Source of the DNA: Certhia americana
Taxonomy: Eukaryota; Chordata; Aves; Passeriformes; Certhiidae
Reading direction: 5' to 3'
Length of the DNA: 64,000 bases
NCBI GenBank assembly: GCA_018697195.1
Contig: CM031864.1
Location: 28,591,962 to 28,655,961 of the forward strand
Shown piece by piece: positions 1 through 12,260 of this stretch (position 1 is its first letter; every line of letters starts with the position of its first letter). Under the pieces are notes generated by a model. The model worked only from the letters and a program-made list of their open reading frames with translations. It had not been told where the DNA came from and did no database searches. The position numbers were made by a program, and so were the translations under genes.

Positions 1-3000
1 CTTCTGTAAGCATCCATCGAACTTGCTGCCTTTCCTCATAGCTCATTGTGCAGCTGGGTTAAATACCTGTCTCCAGTTACTTAATAGAAAGAAACCAGCA
101 GAAGAGATTTATTAAATTGAAAGGGAAAAGTCCAGAAAGATGTCTCCTACCTGTAGGGATTGGAACATAAGAACTTACCTCAAACGGGATTAGAGGATAC
201 AAGGAAGAAGACCTTTTTTTCTAAGATCCTATCTTAACGTTCTTTTTCCAAATACACAGTGACATAAATTTTGCATAAGTTTATGCTCATTCTCTCTGCC
301 TCCAAGCAAAATTGATGCAGTCTGACTTTTTAATAATCTATTATAAATAACTGGTCATAAGTCCCCCCAAATACTAGAACGAAGGCATAATGAATTTGAA
401 CTTTATGTAAAATAGAAAAAGGAGAGAGATTTCTCTAGTGAATCAACAGTAAGGCTTGCATAGTCAGTATATTGTTATTATACAGGTATGTGTCTGACCA
501 TTAAAAAAATCTTCCAAATTTGTTTCCTTTGTTGAACTATTTGTTCTCTGGCACAGAGTCCCAGAGCCAAAGTACACTGCATTAATATGCAGTTAAAGAG
601 AGTAGAAACTCACTACCTGCAGATGTGTGTACCTACAAGTGTATTGGCCTCCTGGTGGAGGATGATGATGATAATGATAATGAAGGGAAGAAATTTGTCT
701 CTCGTTCTCAGTAACATCAATAGAACAAAGCACTTAAACACACTATTTCTAGTTTCTCTTGTTTTACAGCCTTCTCTTGTAGTTCTTTTAAATTCTTCTT
801 CATAATCCTCTTTTAGTTTTTTTATATGGATTTTAAGCCAGAAGGCAAAATGCAAAATAGTGTTTAAGCTAAGGATCTATTGCTAAAAATATTATCATAT
901 TTTCATGTTTTCCATATGCTCTGTTTAATTATATAGTACTTGTATCTTATTCAATTTTTGTTGTATGCCCATAATTAAGCAAACTGCTTGATTTTAAGTT
1001 CATCTTCTAAAGTCTGCTCCCAACACCACATCTACATTATATCATATTTCTCTTATCTGAATAAACCCCATCTGAGCTGCTGTTGATTGAGACAGAGGTT
1101 CCCAAATTCAGTTTGTTTGAACAGTATGCAGAAGTCCAGAAGAATGGTCCTTGTGAAGGACGGTTGGAAAACTCTAATTTCTGACTCAAGTTCACTATGT
1201 GCCTCTTCAATCTTCTCTACTGATAATTAAGAGTTTTTTGAGATACATCTAAAACACAAAGCATCGAAAAACAATGTAGCTTATTTACCCTTCTTCAGGG
1301 AGAACAAGATAACAAATTGGTCCAATTTTAGTTGCTGTTTATAATATGCTGAAAAGTGTTCGGATTGCAGGTTGGCAAAAGCGCTGTCATAAACTGTGGT
1401 GTAGAATAAACTACTCCAATCCTGCGTTATGTCAGAATAATTGGTGGGAAAGTATTTTCTCCTGCAGGTCTCAAAGGGTAATTTATAATGAATGTCTAGT
1501 TTTTCAGGGTGTAACAATACTCCTTTGAGTCTCAGGTATGTGTTTTTTTCAGATATTATATGACATACAGAAGTAGCTGGAGAAGACATCTTAAAGTGAT
1601 GAAATTAGATTTTAGCAGTGTTGTTGCATGTTTACTTGTAATGTATTTGTAGAAAGTGTTAGCCACAAACTGTAAGAAACTCTGTTTACAAATCAGTATC
1701 ATGGATTAGGCTCATTGTCCTCTTGATGGATGGGTCCTCTTTTGAAAAGTAAGAGAAAACTCTGGAAATAGAGATTTCATCCTCTCACAGAGTCAGCATG
1801 TCTCTTGTTTAGGTTTGTAAGACTCAGATTTCAATATTCAAATAAGTATTTTAATTTTTCCAAGGATCTTAATGGGAAAAGATGATATGTAAATGATAAT
1901 TAGCTTATACACGTCAGGCCACAGACTCAATCAGACTGCAGTAAAACTTTAGGTGAACACCAGCTAAAGTACAGCCATTGTGTTTTCAAAATTTGCTTGC
2001 TGAGTGTACTTTGAAGCCTTTCCAGAGTATACAGGAAAAATCTCTTCAAAATTTCAGAAGTTCAGAAACCATCTCCAGCTGAGTCACATTTATAAACACT
2101 GGCCGTTTAGTCCAAATGCTCCAGGTCAGATGATTTTTCTCAAGAAAGAGGCCTTGCTTCTGTACACATTGACTTATTTACTTTAAAAGTATATTTATTG
2201 GTGTGTTTTTTTTTCATCTATCAAAAGCTATTCTCATGAACATTGAAGTGACTTTTCAGCATGGGTATTACAAGGATGTGAAAATGCCATTATTATCCTT
2301 TCTATTTGAAATGAAATTTTGAAAACTCTCTACTTTCCCCATAGTATTTGAATTGGTAAGAAAAGTCTCTCATGCTTCAAGACAGAATTTGGATCTAGAA
2401 ACCTGGATTAATTTTATACATGGATTTCTCAGTTTGGGTAGAGAATACTGAAATATTATGCAGGTGTTTTCCTAAAGGTTGTCTTTTCCTTTTAATGTAA
2501 ATGGTTTAGAACAGTGCTTGCTAAGTCCCAACATTCAGCATTTTCTCGATGTCCTGACTGTAATTGAATCAAATCATCCTGACAATACCTGAGATACCCA
2601 GGAGAAAACGCAGTACTTGGAGTAGCTGAGGCATTACCTTATTTTGTTCATTTGAAAATGAGGGAGTATACAATAACTTGGCTTCCTGACTTTCACTGAG
2701 GCAGGTATGGAACAAAACATCATCCATCCACCTAAAAAAACCCAACATTCCCAAAATTCCTGCTCCCAGCAAAGCCCTGGCACACGCAGCAGCAAAATCC
2801 AAAGGGATTACCAGCAGCTCAGATTTACAGACAAGATGAACAGACTACAGCAGATGATGGCTTGCTGCTTTGCTTATGCCAAAGGTATTCCCAAGACAAT
2901 TGTGTAAGTTGTTCTGAAAATGCTGTCTGGAAAACAATGTATTTTGTCTATCTTAGTAATTTTTAGCAATGGTGTTTATTAAATCTAAAGCTGAACTGCC

Positions 3001-6000
3001 TGACTCTCCACATCCTTCATAGCAAAGCCCTCCAGTACTGCATGACAAGGCCTTTAATGGAGCTGCACCTATTTATACCCATAGAAATTATAGGCTTATA
3101 TTTTCAGACAAGGATTATTACCTGTGGATAAAAAAAACACAGTAAATTTGCCTTGTTATGCATTATTTCTGAAAATACTTCAAAATGTTTTAGAAACAGT
3201 ACAAAACATTCTGGCTTCCCATCTTTGCAAGCAGTAACAATTATAATGGTAGGGGATAGAAGCAGCAATGTAAACCAGCCAAAGAAGCAAAGCCTGAAAA
3301 GCAGAGGTACCAAGTCCAGCTACTTCCTATGAAGCTCAAGGGAATGATTAGGTGACATCCATAATTTCTTCTATATAGGAGAAAGCAACAGCCCAAGAAA
3401 ATAAAATAAAGTTTGACAAAACTCCTAGAGAATGGATGGGGCAATTTTTTAGCATGACAATATTGTCATTGCATCAAGCCTCTCCTGTAACAAGATGCTT
3501 AATGCATCTCTAATACATTTCAAGGCTCAAAAAAACCCACTAAGAGATAGATTATGACTGATCATTCTATGGCTACAGAGGGTGATGGATACAGAGTAAA
3601 GTGCCCCCCTAATTAATGTGGCCCACATGAGGACCAGCAGGCTGCAGTCTTGTCCAGAAGGCAGGAACACAGGATCTGTGAAATTGCTCTTGTTTGGTTC
3701 TCTTCATACAGAAAAGAGACCAAGCTGTGGCTCTGGCCTTCCTGCTCCTCCATGTTTGGACAAGGAGAGGTAAGTACAAAGCATATCTCAAAGGAACACA
3801 ACTATTAAGGCTTCCCACAGCACAAGTAAAGAATTCTAGGAAGTTTCCTTCTTTTTAAAGCAAAATGCTTCCTGATCTCCCCATATAACATTACCTCTCA
3901 ATGACAATTTGACTGATTAATTGAATGAAAGTTTAATCTTCTTCAAATTTATTACACTCCATAACAAAACTGTTTGAGTCTATGGCTGCAGTGTTTCCTG
4001 TTGTACAGTGAAATGTAAAGATTCCTGGAAACCTCTGCTGAGCATCTCATTAGTAACATTCCCAACCACAGAAAATAACTGAGAGCCAAAGGGGTTGTGG
4101 GTTTGGTTTTCCAGTTTTTTTCCAGTTGCTAAACATTTTGCTGAAAAATTGAAAAATACTTTTTTTCTTTTTCCAGAGAGTTGTTTAATCACTGTTTGAG
4201 GGTGAAAAGAAGTGCATAGGAGCAGATGGCAAGAACATAGGATTTAAGCAAGGGACAGATGTAACCATATTAGGGAGCCTGGAAGATAAATCTCTTGAAA
4301 TCTTGTGGCAGACGTGATCATTACTTTGTTTACATAGATGAAATATTACTTGTTTCAATTAACAGTTGCTGTTGACTATATTTGGTATCTTTCCCCTTCA
4401 GATGGTCATTAAAACCTGTTGTAAATCATCATGTTTGTGCTACTTCCATACTGTGCATAAATCATGTAGGCATCCCAGCATCTCCCTCCTTTTTGGAAAA
4501 TGTGTAGATAGATATTTATACGACATAAAAAATGGTGCTTGCTTCCTTTTAAGCAGTTTAAGTAGTGATGTGCTGTCTCTGGTGATGTATCAGGGAAGCA
4601 GCAAAAGAAGGACATCTGCATTCAGCCTCTGTGCTGCCAATCCGGCCTTTGCCTCTGGCTCCCTCCCCGGTGCTGCCAGCAGCATTCCTGTTGCAAACGG
4701 CTCAAACAGAAAGTACGGTTCTGAGCTCCCTACATCTGCAGAGTGGGAAGGCAGCACAGTAAAGAACAGCATTCTCCTTCTGTGGAAAAATCCATAGGTT
4801 GTGTGAGAGACAGTGAGGAAATAACATATGCAGCTTCCTCGCTGCTGAGATATGTGGAAGAGTCTTTGCTGACCTTGGGAAAACAATGTTTTGCAAACAT
4901 AAAGAGGAAGTCCTCTTAAAGTGGCTGTGTTTGTATATACTCACTTTACATGTAAATATATTTACATGTATGCTTGGACAAGTTCAGAACCTGCTGCTTG
5001 GATATACTCTTTTTAAAGTTGTGCTTTTTAAAATATTAAAAAAAAAACCCCAAGCTGGTTCACACTGCTCTTGTATTGCTTTAATTCCAACTCACTGTAT
5101 TGTTGCCGGAAATGAGAAAAATGAGAAACAAGCAGAGGTAAAAGCCTAAGAAGGTGTTCTAGTGTTGATCACTACATCTTTGGGAGCAAATATTAGCACA
5201 TCAGTTGAACTCAGTGAGTGAGAGGAGCTGTGAAACATCTACTCTTCAGCATAGCATTCTTAGTAACATTTTTCTCCTCCGGCTCTAAACTCTTTAACAC
5301 ATAGGGTGTCTAGGGTTTATTTGAACCAGATTTCTCTGACGTTTTAATCAATTAAAATATATTTTGTGCTTGGTTTCAAGTTTAACTGAATGGACTGAAA
5401 ATTTAATTTTATTATGATTAAAGCAGAAAGCTCCTCCTCCTTATCAGGGTGTAGAAGCTAATATATGTGCATTAGGTATTAAACAAAAACATCCTCCAAA
5501 AGGAACAAGGAAAATGGTGATAGTTACAACAATGTTACATTTATCCAATTCTGACTCCTATTTTCCCCTGTAATGAAGGCAAGGACATCACAGAGGATCA
5601 CAGATCAGAAAGTAGGAGTATGTAGGTGTAAATATCACAGACTGTGCACCTTATTAATTGCACAATTAATATTAATGGCACTGCATTTATAAAAGACCTG
5701 TACAGGTAAGCACTCTAAAATCAGGAAGTAACAGAATTAAGGTGGCAGATACCACAGCTGTGCTGCAATTGTGAGAAATGATTACATAGTTTCAACAAAA
5801 ACATGATACCATTTTTTTTTTGTAAGTTGACAAGTAAATTAAGCAATATTTTGCATTTCTTTAGTGTTTCTCACCCTGATGTACTTTTGTGAATTAAGTG
5901 GGGTCAGACTCATGGAATAACTTAGTCAAAGAGTAAGAATAGAAAATAACATTTACAGGTTATGTAAATAAAGTATTTTCTACTATATTCTCATTCCTTA

Positions 6001-8136
6001 GGGAACTATATGCTTTAGCAGACATCCAGTTGAGAAATCTTGTATCAAACTGATTTTAACTGATGACTTTTTATGATAATAACTGTTTCTAGATTCAGGC
6101 AATGATAGAAGAACTTCACTTAGTGCCAAGCAATTAGTAATTAATGAACCAGGTACCAAAATGTAAGATATATTCTTTCGAATAATTAGTTTCAAGATTT
6201 AAAAGGTATTTCCTAGATACTTTTCTGCACTACTCAGGAAGCTTGGATGAAAGGCAGTCAAATTAATTTGATTTTATATTAATATATAGTTTTAATTCCA
6301 GAGCATGGTATGTTCACTCATAGTAAAGTACTATTTCTCATTTTTTCTTAAATTGTGTAGAATAATCTGGGTTATAATCTACACAAGTAAAGCTGATTAC
6401 ATTCAAGTAACTTACATTAGGCATGTTTTATTCTAAACTGCTTATGGGACCTTCTGTTACTGAAAAAGTAGAATAAACTGTACTCTGCTGGCATTTTTAT
6501 AGACTTAAAATTTACATAAACAAGTGCCCTGGATTGCAATGTCAATGTTTCATTACATCCACTCCTGCAAGCATGTTGGAGTTTATGTGTGGAAACACGC
6601 GTTTGGTGTTGCCTAATGGAAAAATGGTTTTCATGTGTGAAATAAAAAATAGATAAATTTCTTCCCCTCAATGGGTAGATTATGTTGAAGATGCAAGATG
6701 TTGCTTTCTAAAGGAAATGTTATATCCTCTATAATTTGGGAGGGTTGGGTACAGTGAAGCTGCTTACAGTCTTGTAGGGAGATGCAGCTTGTTGGGCAGT
6801 GAATTATAAACATAATCATTCCAAACATATGTCCAAAAAAAGAATCTCTGAGATCCATAGTAAACAATTAGTCAGAAAAATACTGCAAGCTGACCAGACA
6901 AATACCATTCCTAAATTTGCTCTCTCAGGTGAAAGTTGGCGATGGCAGTGTGATGTCTTTTGGGCTGTAAGATTTCCAGCTGTGCTCATTTGGAGCAATT
7001 CTCACAACTGTGTTGGTTCAGTTTGGCCCTCTGCACCCATTCCCTCACAAGCTGTCAGTCACAAGGGACAGCGGTTTCCTGTTACTTTTGACAGCAGCTT
7101 TCTTCATTATAACCGACGGGTTTGCCATATATTTTCATCTAGCCAATTCCTCTTTTTACTGCTTCCTGTGATTTGAATATCTAGCAGCCCAGCTGAAGCA
7201 TTCAACTCATATGTATTTTATATGGAATATTTAGGAGAATGGGGAAGATCTGTATCTATAAAATAATAAGGAACATCAGCTATGTGTTTAGAGTTAGCAA
7301 GTGAATATTGGAAAGTGGTTTCTTGGAAAAATTCTGGAATCATAGGTGAAAAGCAGCTAAACATGGGGCTCTGGTGTAAAACTTGAGTGGAATTGGGCAT
7401 TTCAATTTCACAGTCTAATGTACATTCTCCTCCCTGCTCATTCTGTAAAACTTTTTTATATGAAATGATGGCAAGACAGGTAATATTTTCTTGTTTTCTC
7501 ATTTTTATCTCTTGATGTTTTGCATGCATGACTGTGTTCATAAACAGAGATTTCTACTGAAGCACTGCCTAGGATACCTGAGCAGTTCTTAAATTATTTC
7601 CTTTGCCTACTCAGAATTCTTTCCTCCAGTATCCACTGCTTTGTAGTGATGATTACTTATTGATATTGAATGTCACTGTATTTTCTTCCTACACACTCCA
7701 AGTATCTTCACAATCTACCCCAAATTTCAGAGTAATGTTGTATCTCCTACAAACATTGCCTCCTTCTGTACCACTTCTTTCCTAGATCATTTTAAATATC
7801 ATTTATTTGCAACAAAATTAAAACCACCTTACTCTTTTGGATTTTCACCATGATTATGAATGACTACAGGTTCTCCTGTTCAGTCTCTGTTAGTTTTTGG
7901 TCTATGACATTGCTTTTTTCCTCACAACCCATTAGGCAGTTTTTCTGGAAGCATTTAGTGAGAGGATTGTAAAATGTCTTTGAAAATTTGTCACCTAACT
8001 CCTAAGCTTGTTTTACAAGATAAAGTAGTTTGTCTCCTGCTTTAGTGAAGGAGAGTAGCTTACAAAAAATATCCCATTGTTTCCCCCTTCTGAGGTGTTT
8101 TTACTACTTTTTCTTTTCTCTTATTCCTCAATTATT
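1..8136. other. Gene-free DNA upstream of RALGPS2
   Basis: I see no gene here. The open frames are short, have no splice structure around them, and have translations of random or low-complexity character. Visible structure is limited to an ATG/ATA-type trinucleotide stretch near 660-690 and A-rich tracts followed by C runs (for example 5035-5052). The stretch is AT-rich and CpG-poor, as expected for intergenic bird DNA. Confidence 0.6.
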
Positions 8137-8178
8137 TTAGAGCTCTTTTTCAACCTTAATAATTCTATGATTCTGTAA
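8137..8178 (+). repeat. CR1 LINE 3' tail, very short
   Basis: The block matches the pattern of the CR1 3' end: a version of AGAGxTCTTTTxCAACCTTAAT followed by the octamer-like terminal repeats ATTCTATG and ATTCTGTA. CR1 is the main non-LTR retrotransposon of birds and is normally 5'-truncated. Only about 40 bp can be recognised, so this is an extremely short or very old copy. Confidence 0.6.
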
Positions 8179-8352
8179 TATTTTCTTATTTCTATATTAC
8201 AAATTGTTGTGTTTCCAAATCTGGTGAAACATTCTTTCCATCCACTGACTCACCTGTTGAAAACCTTGCGGCAGGATGGCATTTGGCATTTTATTTTCCT
8301 TTCATTTATTCTGGTTCAGAATGAATTTGATATTGTGCCAGATTACTGTTGT

Positions 8353-8450
8353 TAAAAAAAAAAAATCAAAACAAAAAACCCCAAACAAACAAAAACCCAA
8401 CACCACCACCACCCACCACCCCCAAACAAGAAGAAACAGTATTCTCTTTC
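8353..8450. repeat. A-rich and ACC-rich low-complexity tract
   Basis: A run of A is followed by C-interrupted A blocks, AAAC units and an (ACC)n-like stretch. It produces lysine/threonine-rich translations that are not coding. It may be a decayed retroposon tail, but nothing recognisable precedes it. Confidence 0.7.
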
Positions 8451-9369
8451 TAGGCACAAAGCTTTATTAAACTTGGGGAAATGGTACTGAATGGTACCTA
8501 AATGTAAGGCTTTTCTTTGCTTACTGTAAAACTTGTGCCTGTAGCTTCACAATTCCTGCTTTATTTCCCTGTCACAGATTGAAAAGCTGCTACCCTCTTT
8601 CCAGCCTGCTGAACTTGTTTAATCTGGATCATGGTACCTGTATTCTCACCATTCTGTAAGTTTGTTAAAAATCAGACATTCTGCATAGCAGGTGGCTTTA
8701 TATTTCATTAAAACCCACAGCAGGTGGCCATAGATCCAATGGCAGCCTTTCCAGTATAGGAACAAATTACTGACTCCATCTCCCATGGATGTGAAGGAAG
8801 CAGTGACTGTCTTAACTCCACGACAGGAAGAAAATAAGTCAATCCACAACTTAATGAGATTAGGCATTGCTTTCAAAGCATTCAGAATACATATAAAGGG
8901 TAGCTATTAATTATTGCAATAACTCACTGGGGCTGGAGACTGCCTAGCTGAGGCTGTGGATGGGAAGGTGGTGATGCTGACTGTCCCCACCACAGCAGCA
9001 CTGACAGCCCTGGGACTGTAGAGCAACTCTTGCAAAACCTTGTCATTTTCTGAGGGCTTTCACTCCAGAAATAGTGTGAATACCTTGAAGGCCTTGCTTT
9101 CCCCCATAAACTGATTATGCCCTAACGACTGTGGGAGCAGAGAAGGAAATCATAAAAGTCATTGCACTGCATCCCCTCAGAACAGAGTTTTTAGCAATGT
9201 AATACTTTTTATTTTGGGGCTAGTTTCCTTTCCTTGCTCCCGTTGTCTTTTTGCTCTTTAGGGATTGGTGCTTTATGGAGAGCTCAGCCTGGATTAGTTT
9301 CAGGAAGGACCTTTTCGTTCTCCACATGCCCTGACAGGAGGGTAGGGCCAGGTGGGGATTGTGCTCTGC

Positions 9370-9679
9370 TCTCAGGGAACAAGGGACAGGACAAGAGGGA
9401 ATGGTCCTAAGCTGAGCCAGGGGAGTTTCAGGTTGGACAGCAGGAGGAATTCCTTAAAAGAAAGGTGAAAATGTAAATGTAAATGAACTTCGCAGTGAAG
9501 GTGGCAGAGCACTGGCAGAGCTTCTCAGGGAGGGCGTGGAGTCTCCTTTAGGAGGCATTCCAAACCCGACTGGACGCGTTCCTGTGTCATATGCTCCAGG
9601 TGACCTTGCCTGGGCAGGGGGGTTGGACTGGATGTTCTGAGGTCTTTTCCAACACTAACAATACTAGGATTCTGTAATT
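9370..9679 (+). repeat. CR1 LINE 3' end fragment
   Basis: The order of landmarks is that of the CR1 3' region: AAGCTGAGCCAGGGGAGTTTC, AGGTTGGACAGCAGGAGGAAT, a degenerate version of the 'contracted to the cross-linked' GGCAGAGC... block, GGTTGGACTGGATG, then GAGGTCTTTTCCAACACTAA and the terminal GGATTCTGTAAT. The element runs in the + direction and is 5'-truncated. It ends just before a second CR1 piece and the CpG island. Confidence 0.8.
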
Positions 9680-9689
9680 AGACATTGGT

Positions 9690-9800
9690 ACGGGCTGCCC
9701 ATGAAGGCGGCGGAGTCACCGTCCCTGCAGGTGTTTTCGGAACGTGGCATCGAGTTCCCTAGCGTGGTTGACAGGGTGGTGCTGAAGATGGGTTGGCGCT
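9690..9800 (+). repeat. Second CR1 fragment next to the promoter
   Basis: GGGCTGCCCATGAAGG, GGAGTCACCGTCCCTGCAGG and TGTTTTCGGAACGTGGCA are forms of the CR1 segment that normally lies about 100-200 bp before its 3' end. The order and the + orientation agree. The terminal octamers are not visible. The copy is fairly CpG-rich and joins the CpG island directly. Confidence 0.65.
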
Positions 9801-9988
9801 GCTGATCCCGGTATTCTTTTCCACCCTCACTGATCCCGTGAGGGAGCAAGCGGCAGAGCCGCCCGCCCTCAGCGCCGGGTAGGGGGCGGGAAGGGCGGCA
9901 CTGAGGCGGCGCGTGCGCAGGGATGAGGCGGGTCAGGAGGGTCTGTGCACGCATGCGCGGCTGGGGCGGGCGCCCCTACCCCCCCACC

Positions 9989-10062
9989 CCGTGTGTGTGT
10001 ATGTGTGTGTGAGAGTGAGTGTGTGAGTGTGTGAGTGTGAGAGAGTGAGAGAGTGAGCGGGG
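9989..10062. repeat. (GT)n/(GA)n microsatellite in the promoter
   Basis: Runs of GTGTGT and GTGAGT/GAGA units fill this interval between the NRF1/GC-box cluster and the candidate exon 1. It is an alternating purine-pyrimidine tract passing into a GA tract. Confidence 0.9.
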
Positions 10063-10207
10063 GAGTGTGGCCGCGGCCGCCCCGCACCTGCGGAGCCTGG
10101 TGATCCAGGTGCGCAGGGATCCGCGCAGGGATCCGCGCAGACACCGTAACCCCTCCGGCAGCAGCGCCGAGCGGCCGCCCCGCCGTCATCCATCCGCCCT
10201 CTCGCAG
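10063..10207 (+). other. RALGPS2: RALGPS2 candidate non-coding exon 1
   Basis: The 3' border is a good donor, CTCGCAG|GTGAGC, with GT at 10208-10209 inside the CpG island. The 5' border (transcription start) cannot be read from the sequence, and the coordinate given is only the end of the GT/GA tract. There is no ATG on the + strand in this interval. That fits a purely untranslated first exon joined to exon 2, where the start codon lies. Another GTGAGA in the island, at about 10751, is a weaker alternative donor. Confidence 0.5.
10111..10140 (+). repeat. 12-bp tandem repeat in exon 1 (2.5 copies)
   Basis: GCGCAGGGATCC occurs at 10111-10122 and 10123-10134, then GCGCAG at 10135-10140. The copies are exact, so the duplication is recent or kept identical. 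It lies in the probable 5' UTR. Confidence 0.95.
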
Positions 10208-10439
10208 GTGAGCTGCGCTGTCGCGGCGGGGAGGGGGAGGACGAGAAGGAGGAGGGAGCCGGCGCCTGCCTGCGCGGCACTCATTGTCCGGCGAGGAGGA
10301 GGAGGAGAAGAAAGGAGGCTTCACTCCGGCTCGCACGCCGGGCCTTACAGAGCTGTTGCCGGCCGGGGATTGGAGGCGCTCCGTCCCCTCCCAGATCCGG
10401 GGAGGGTCCCGGCCCCCCCACGGAGCTCCGCCGCCCACC

Positions 10440-10490
10440 TGCCGCCCTCTCCTCCTCCTCCTCGTTCTCCTCCTCCTCCTCCTCCTCACC
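10440..10490. repeat. (CTC)n tract in the CpG island
   Basis: CTC units with a short TTC interruption. The opposite strand is a GAG purine tract. Related GAG tracts lie at about 10284-10312 and 10717-10742. These tracts produce the long glutamate/arginine and leucine/proline-rich open frames here, which I do not regard as genes. Confidence 0.9.
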
Positions 10491-10716
10491 AGGGGGTGGC
10501 GGGGAGCGGGGTCCCCTCTCGCCGGTGTGTACGCGGCGGGGCACCAGTCTGGCTGCGGGACGGAGGGATGCGGGGCTTGGGGAGAGATGTTCGCCCCCCC
10601 GCCCCCGGTGCCTGCTTGCGGGGCTGAAGAGTGGGTTATAACGTGGACACCCCACCCTTGCTGTCTGTGGAACCCTCGGGGACGGGGGTGTTGGTGCGTG
10701 GGGCACCGCGGGGGCC

Positions 10717-10742
10717 GGAGGAGGAGGAGGAGGAGGAGGAGG
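10717..10742. repeat. (GAG)n tract at the 3' side of the CpG island
   Basis: An uninterrupted run of about eight GAG/GGA units in what would be the first 550 bp of intron 1. It is the mirror strand of the CTC tract at 10440-10490. Confidence 0.9.
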
Positions 10743-12027
10743 CTGTGGCGGTGAGATACCGCTATCCATCGGTCCTGCTCGAGGGGTAGGGACAGGGACA
10801 GGGGCACGGGCGGCAGGGCAGCGCACAGGGATGCGGACACGAGGGGCAGGGCAGCACGAAGGGACGGGGGCACAAGGGATAGGGCAGTGCCCAGGGATGA
10901 GGATACGAGAGACAACATGGACTGTAGCTGAAAGCAGGGGATGAACACCACGTCCCACCACTTTTATGTAAACCAAAGTAATTTCGGAGCATGTTACCTT
11001 CCAGTAGACAGGAATCTGCTTTAGAGGATGGACAGATAGATACTGTTTATTAGACGTGGGACATGTTTAGCATTATTTCTTTCCTGGCAGCAGATTCTGG
11101 AAAAGCAATTCTGTAGATGTATTTCAAACCACAATGGGTGGTGATGACAAGTATTAGTTTGGAGTAATTCACCCTCTGGATTTAATAGTAGTTACAGGCC
11201 TGGTGAAATTCCATGGATGTGTATATCTATTTGCAGGTGTCCCATACTGACACTATTGGAGAGATCCCTCTACTGAGAAAAGGTGCTTTTGCACAGGTCT
11301 TATTCCTGCACCCCTCCTTCTGTGCCTCTTCTGAATTAAGGAGCTTTGCAGTCCCAGACAGCTAGAAGAGGTGGAGACTTTCTTTTCAAATGGGATCAGT
11401 AGATAACCAGGCAATCAAATTTTTGATAGGCCTACAGCTTTTTAGGGGTTTTTTAGGATTGGAAAATATGGGATGCACAATGATTATTTCCTCTTGTTTC
11501 CTTATCACTGCTTGCTTCTGCGGCTGACTTCATTTTAGTTGTACTGTGGTGGTGTTTATTTCTAAACAAAATGGGTATAACATATTGTTCATGCCAGCTG
11601 GTGATTTGAGACCCTTTTTGGTATATAGACCTACTGCATGTTTACTGGTTGTGCATAATTTTGTTTAATGAACTTCAACTTACCAGGTGTTCGTTTTGAA
11701 ACATTATTAACTCTTAACAGGGTGTTAGAAATAATACAGGGACCAAAGCTTGAAAACTACTCATGCATTTTTTTCATGTATTATTGTAGTATTTCATAGC
11801 AGAGCCAGAGGATTTCCTCTGCATGAGCTGTACTGCCTTGGACCCTGCTTTTGGGAGTTGAGATGATTCACATGGGTGCCAAAACAGCTGGACTGAGTTG
11901 GCACCATGAAGTACCACAGCATAATGTTGTACAGAACTTGATAATTATGATCTTTTTTTTTCCTAGCACTGTCTCTGATTACTCTGGAAAATATTTTACA
12001 TTTCTGGGCTATATAAGTAAATTCCCT

Positions 12028-12130
12028 TTTTTGGTTTTGTTTTTTTTTTTTCTTAAATTTAATTTCTGTGGTGGGTTTTGTTGTTTGTTTGTTTGATTGG
12101 GGTTTTTTTTTTGTTTGTTTGTTTGTTTTT
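12028..12130. repeat. T-rich (GTTT)n low-complexity tract
   Basis: Poly-T blocks alternate with TTTG units over about 100 bp. Similar tracts lie at about 27525-27690 and 51229-51290. On the opposite strand they read as A-rich CAAA runs, which suggests minus-strand retroposon tails, but no body is recognisable beside them. Confidence 0.8.
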
Positions 12131-12245
12131 GAAAGGAAATTCCTTGCAGAAGCAGAACTATTCCTGCGTTCCACAGTCTTTGCACATGGGTTGTCTGCAG
12201 TTCTGCTCAGAAATTGGCTAAAGCTGGGTCACTGGAATTGAGAGG

Positions 12246-12260
12246 GTGCCCTCTGGTGAC
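12246..12260 (-). promoter_or_regulatory. CTCF-like motif
   Basis: The reverse complement reads GTCACCAGAGGGCAC, a close fit to the CTCF core (CCACNAGRGGGCGCY as I recall it). Found by eye only. Confidence 0.4.

Larger units (their letters stand above)
9830..10800 (+). promoter_or_regulatory. RALGPS2: CpG island and probable RALGPS2 promoter
   Basis: CpG dinucleotides and G+C rise sharply here against an AT-rich background. GC boxes are visible (GGGGCGGGAAG near 9882 and GGGGCGGG near 9964). Two NRF1-like motifs are present, GCGCGTGCGCAG near 9910 and ACGCATGCGCGG near 9949, and a NotI-type GCGGCCGC lies at 10073-10080. No TATA box stands at a useful place. A CpG-island, TATA-less start is the usual arrangement for broadly expressed vertebrate signalling genes. 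It is the only such island in the window and lies upstream of the coding exons on the same strand, so I assign it to RALGPS2. A divergent transcript is possible but not shown. Confidence 0.8.

Noticed and set aside
4366..4797. 143-codon plus-strand frame
   Set aside because: No splice signals, no family resemblance, and an overlapping minus-strand frame of similar quality.
10067..10627. Plus-strand frame of 186 codons starting in candidate exon 1
   Set aside because: It has no ATG start, crosses the exon 1 donor, and is arginine/proline-rich from base composition alone.
9869..10951. Long minus-strand open frame of 360 codons over the CpG island, with others in different frames
   Set aside because: High G+C removes stop codons. 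The translation is proline/arginine/serine and histidine-threonine low complexity from the GT, GAG and CTC tracts, with several overlapping frames equally open.
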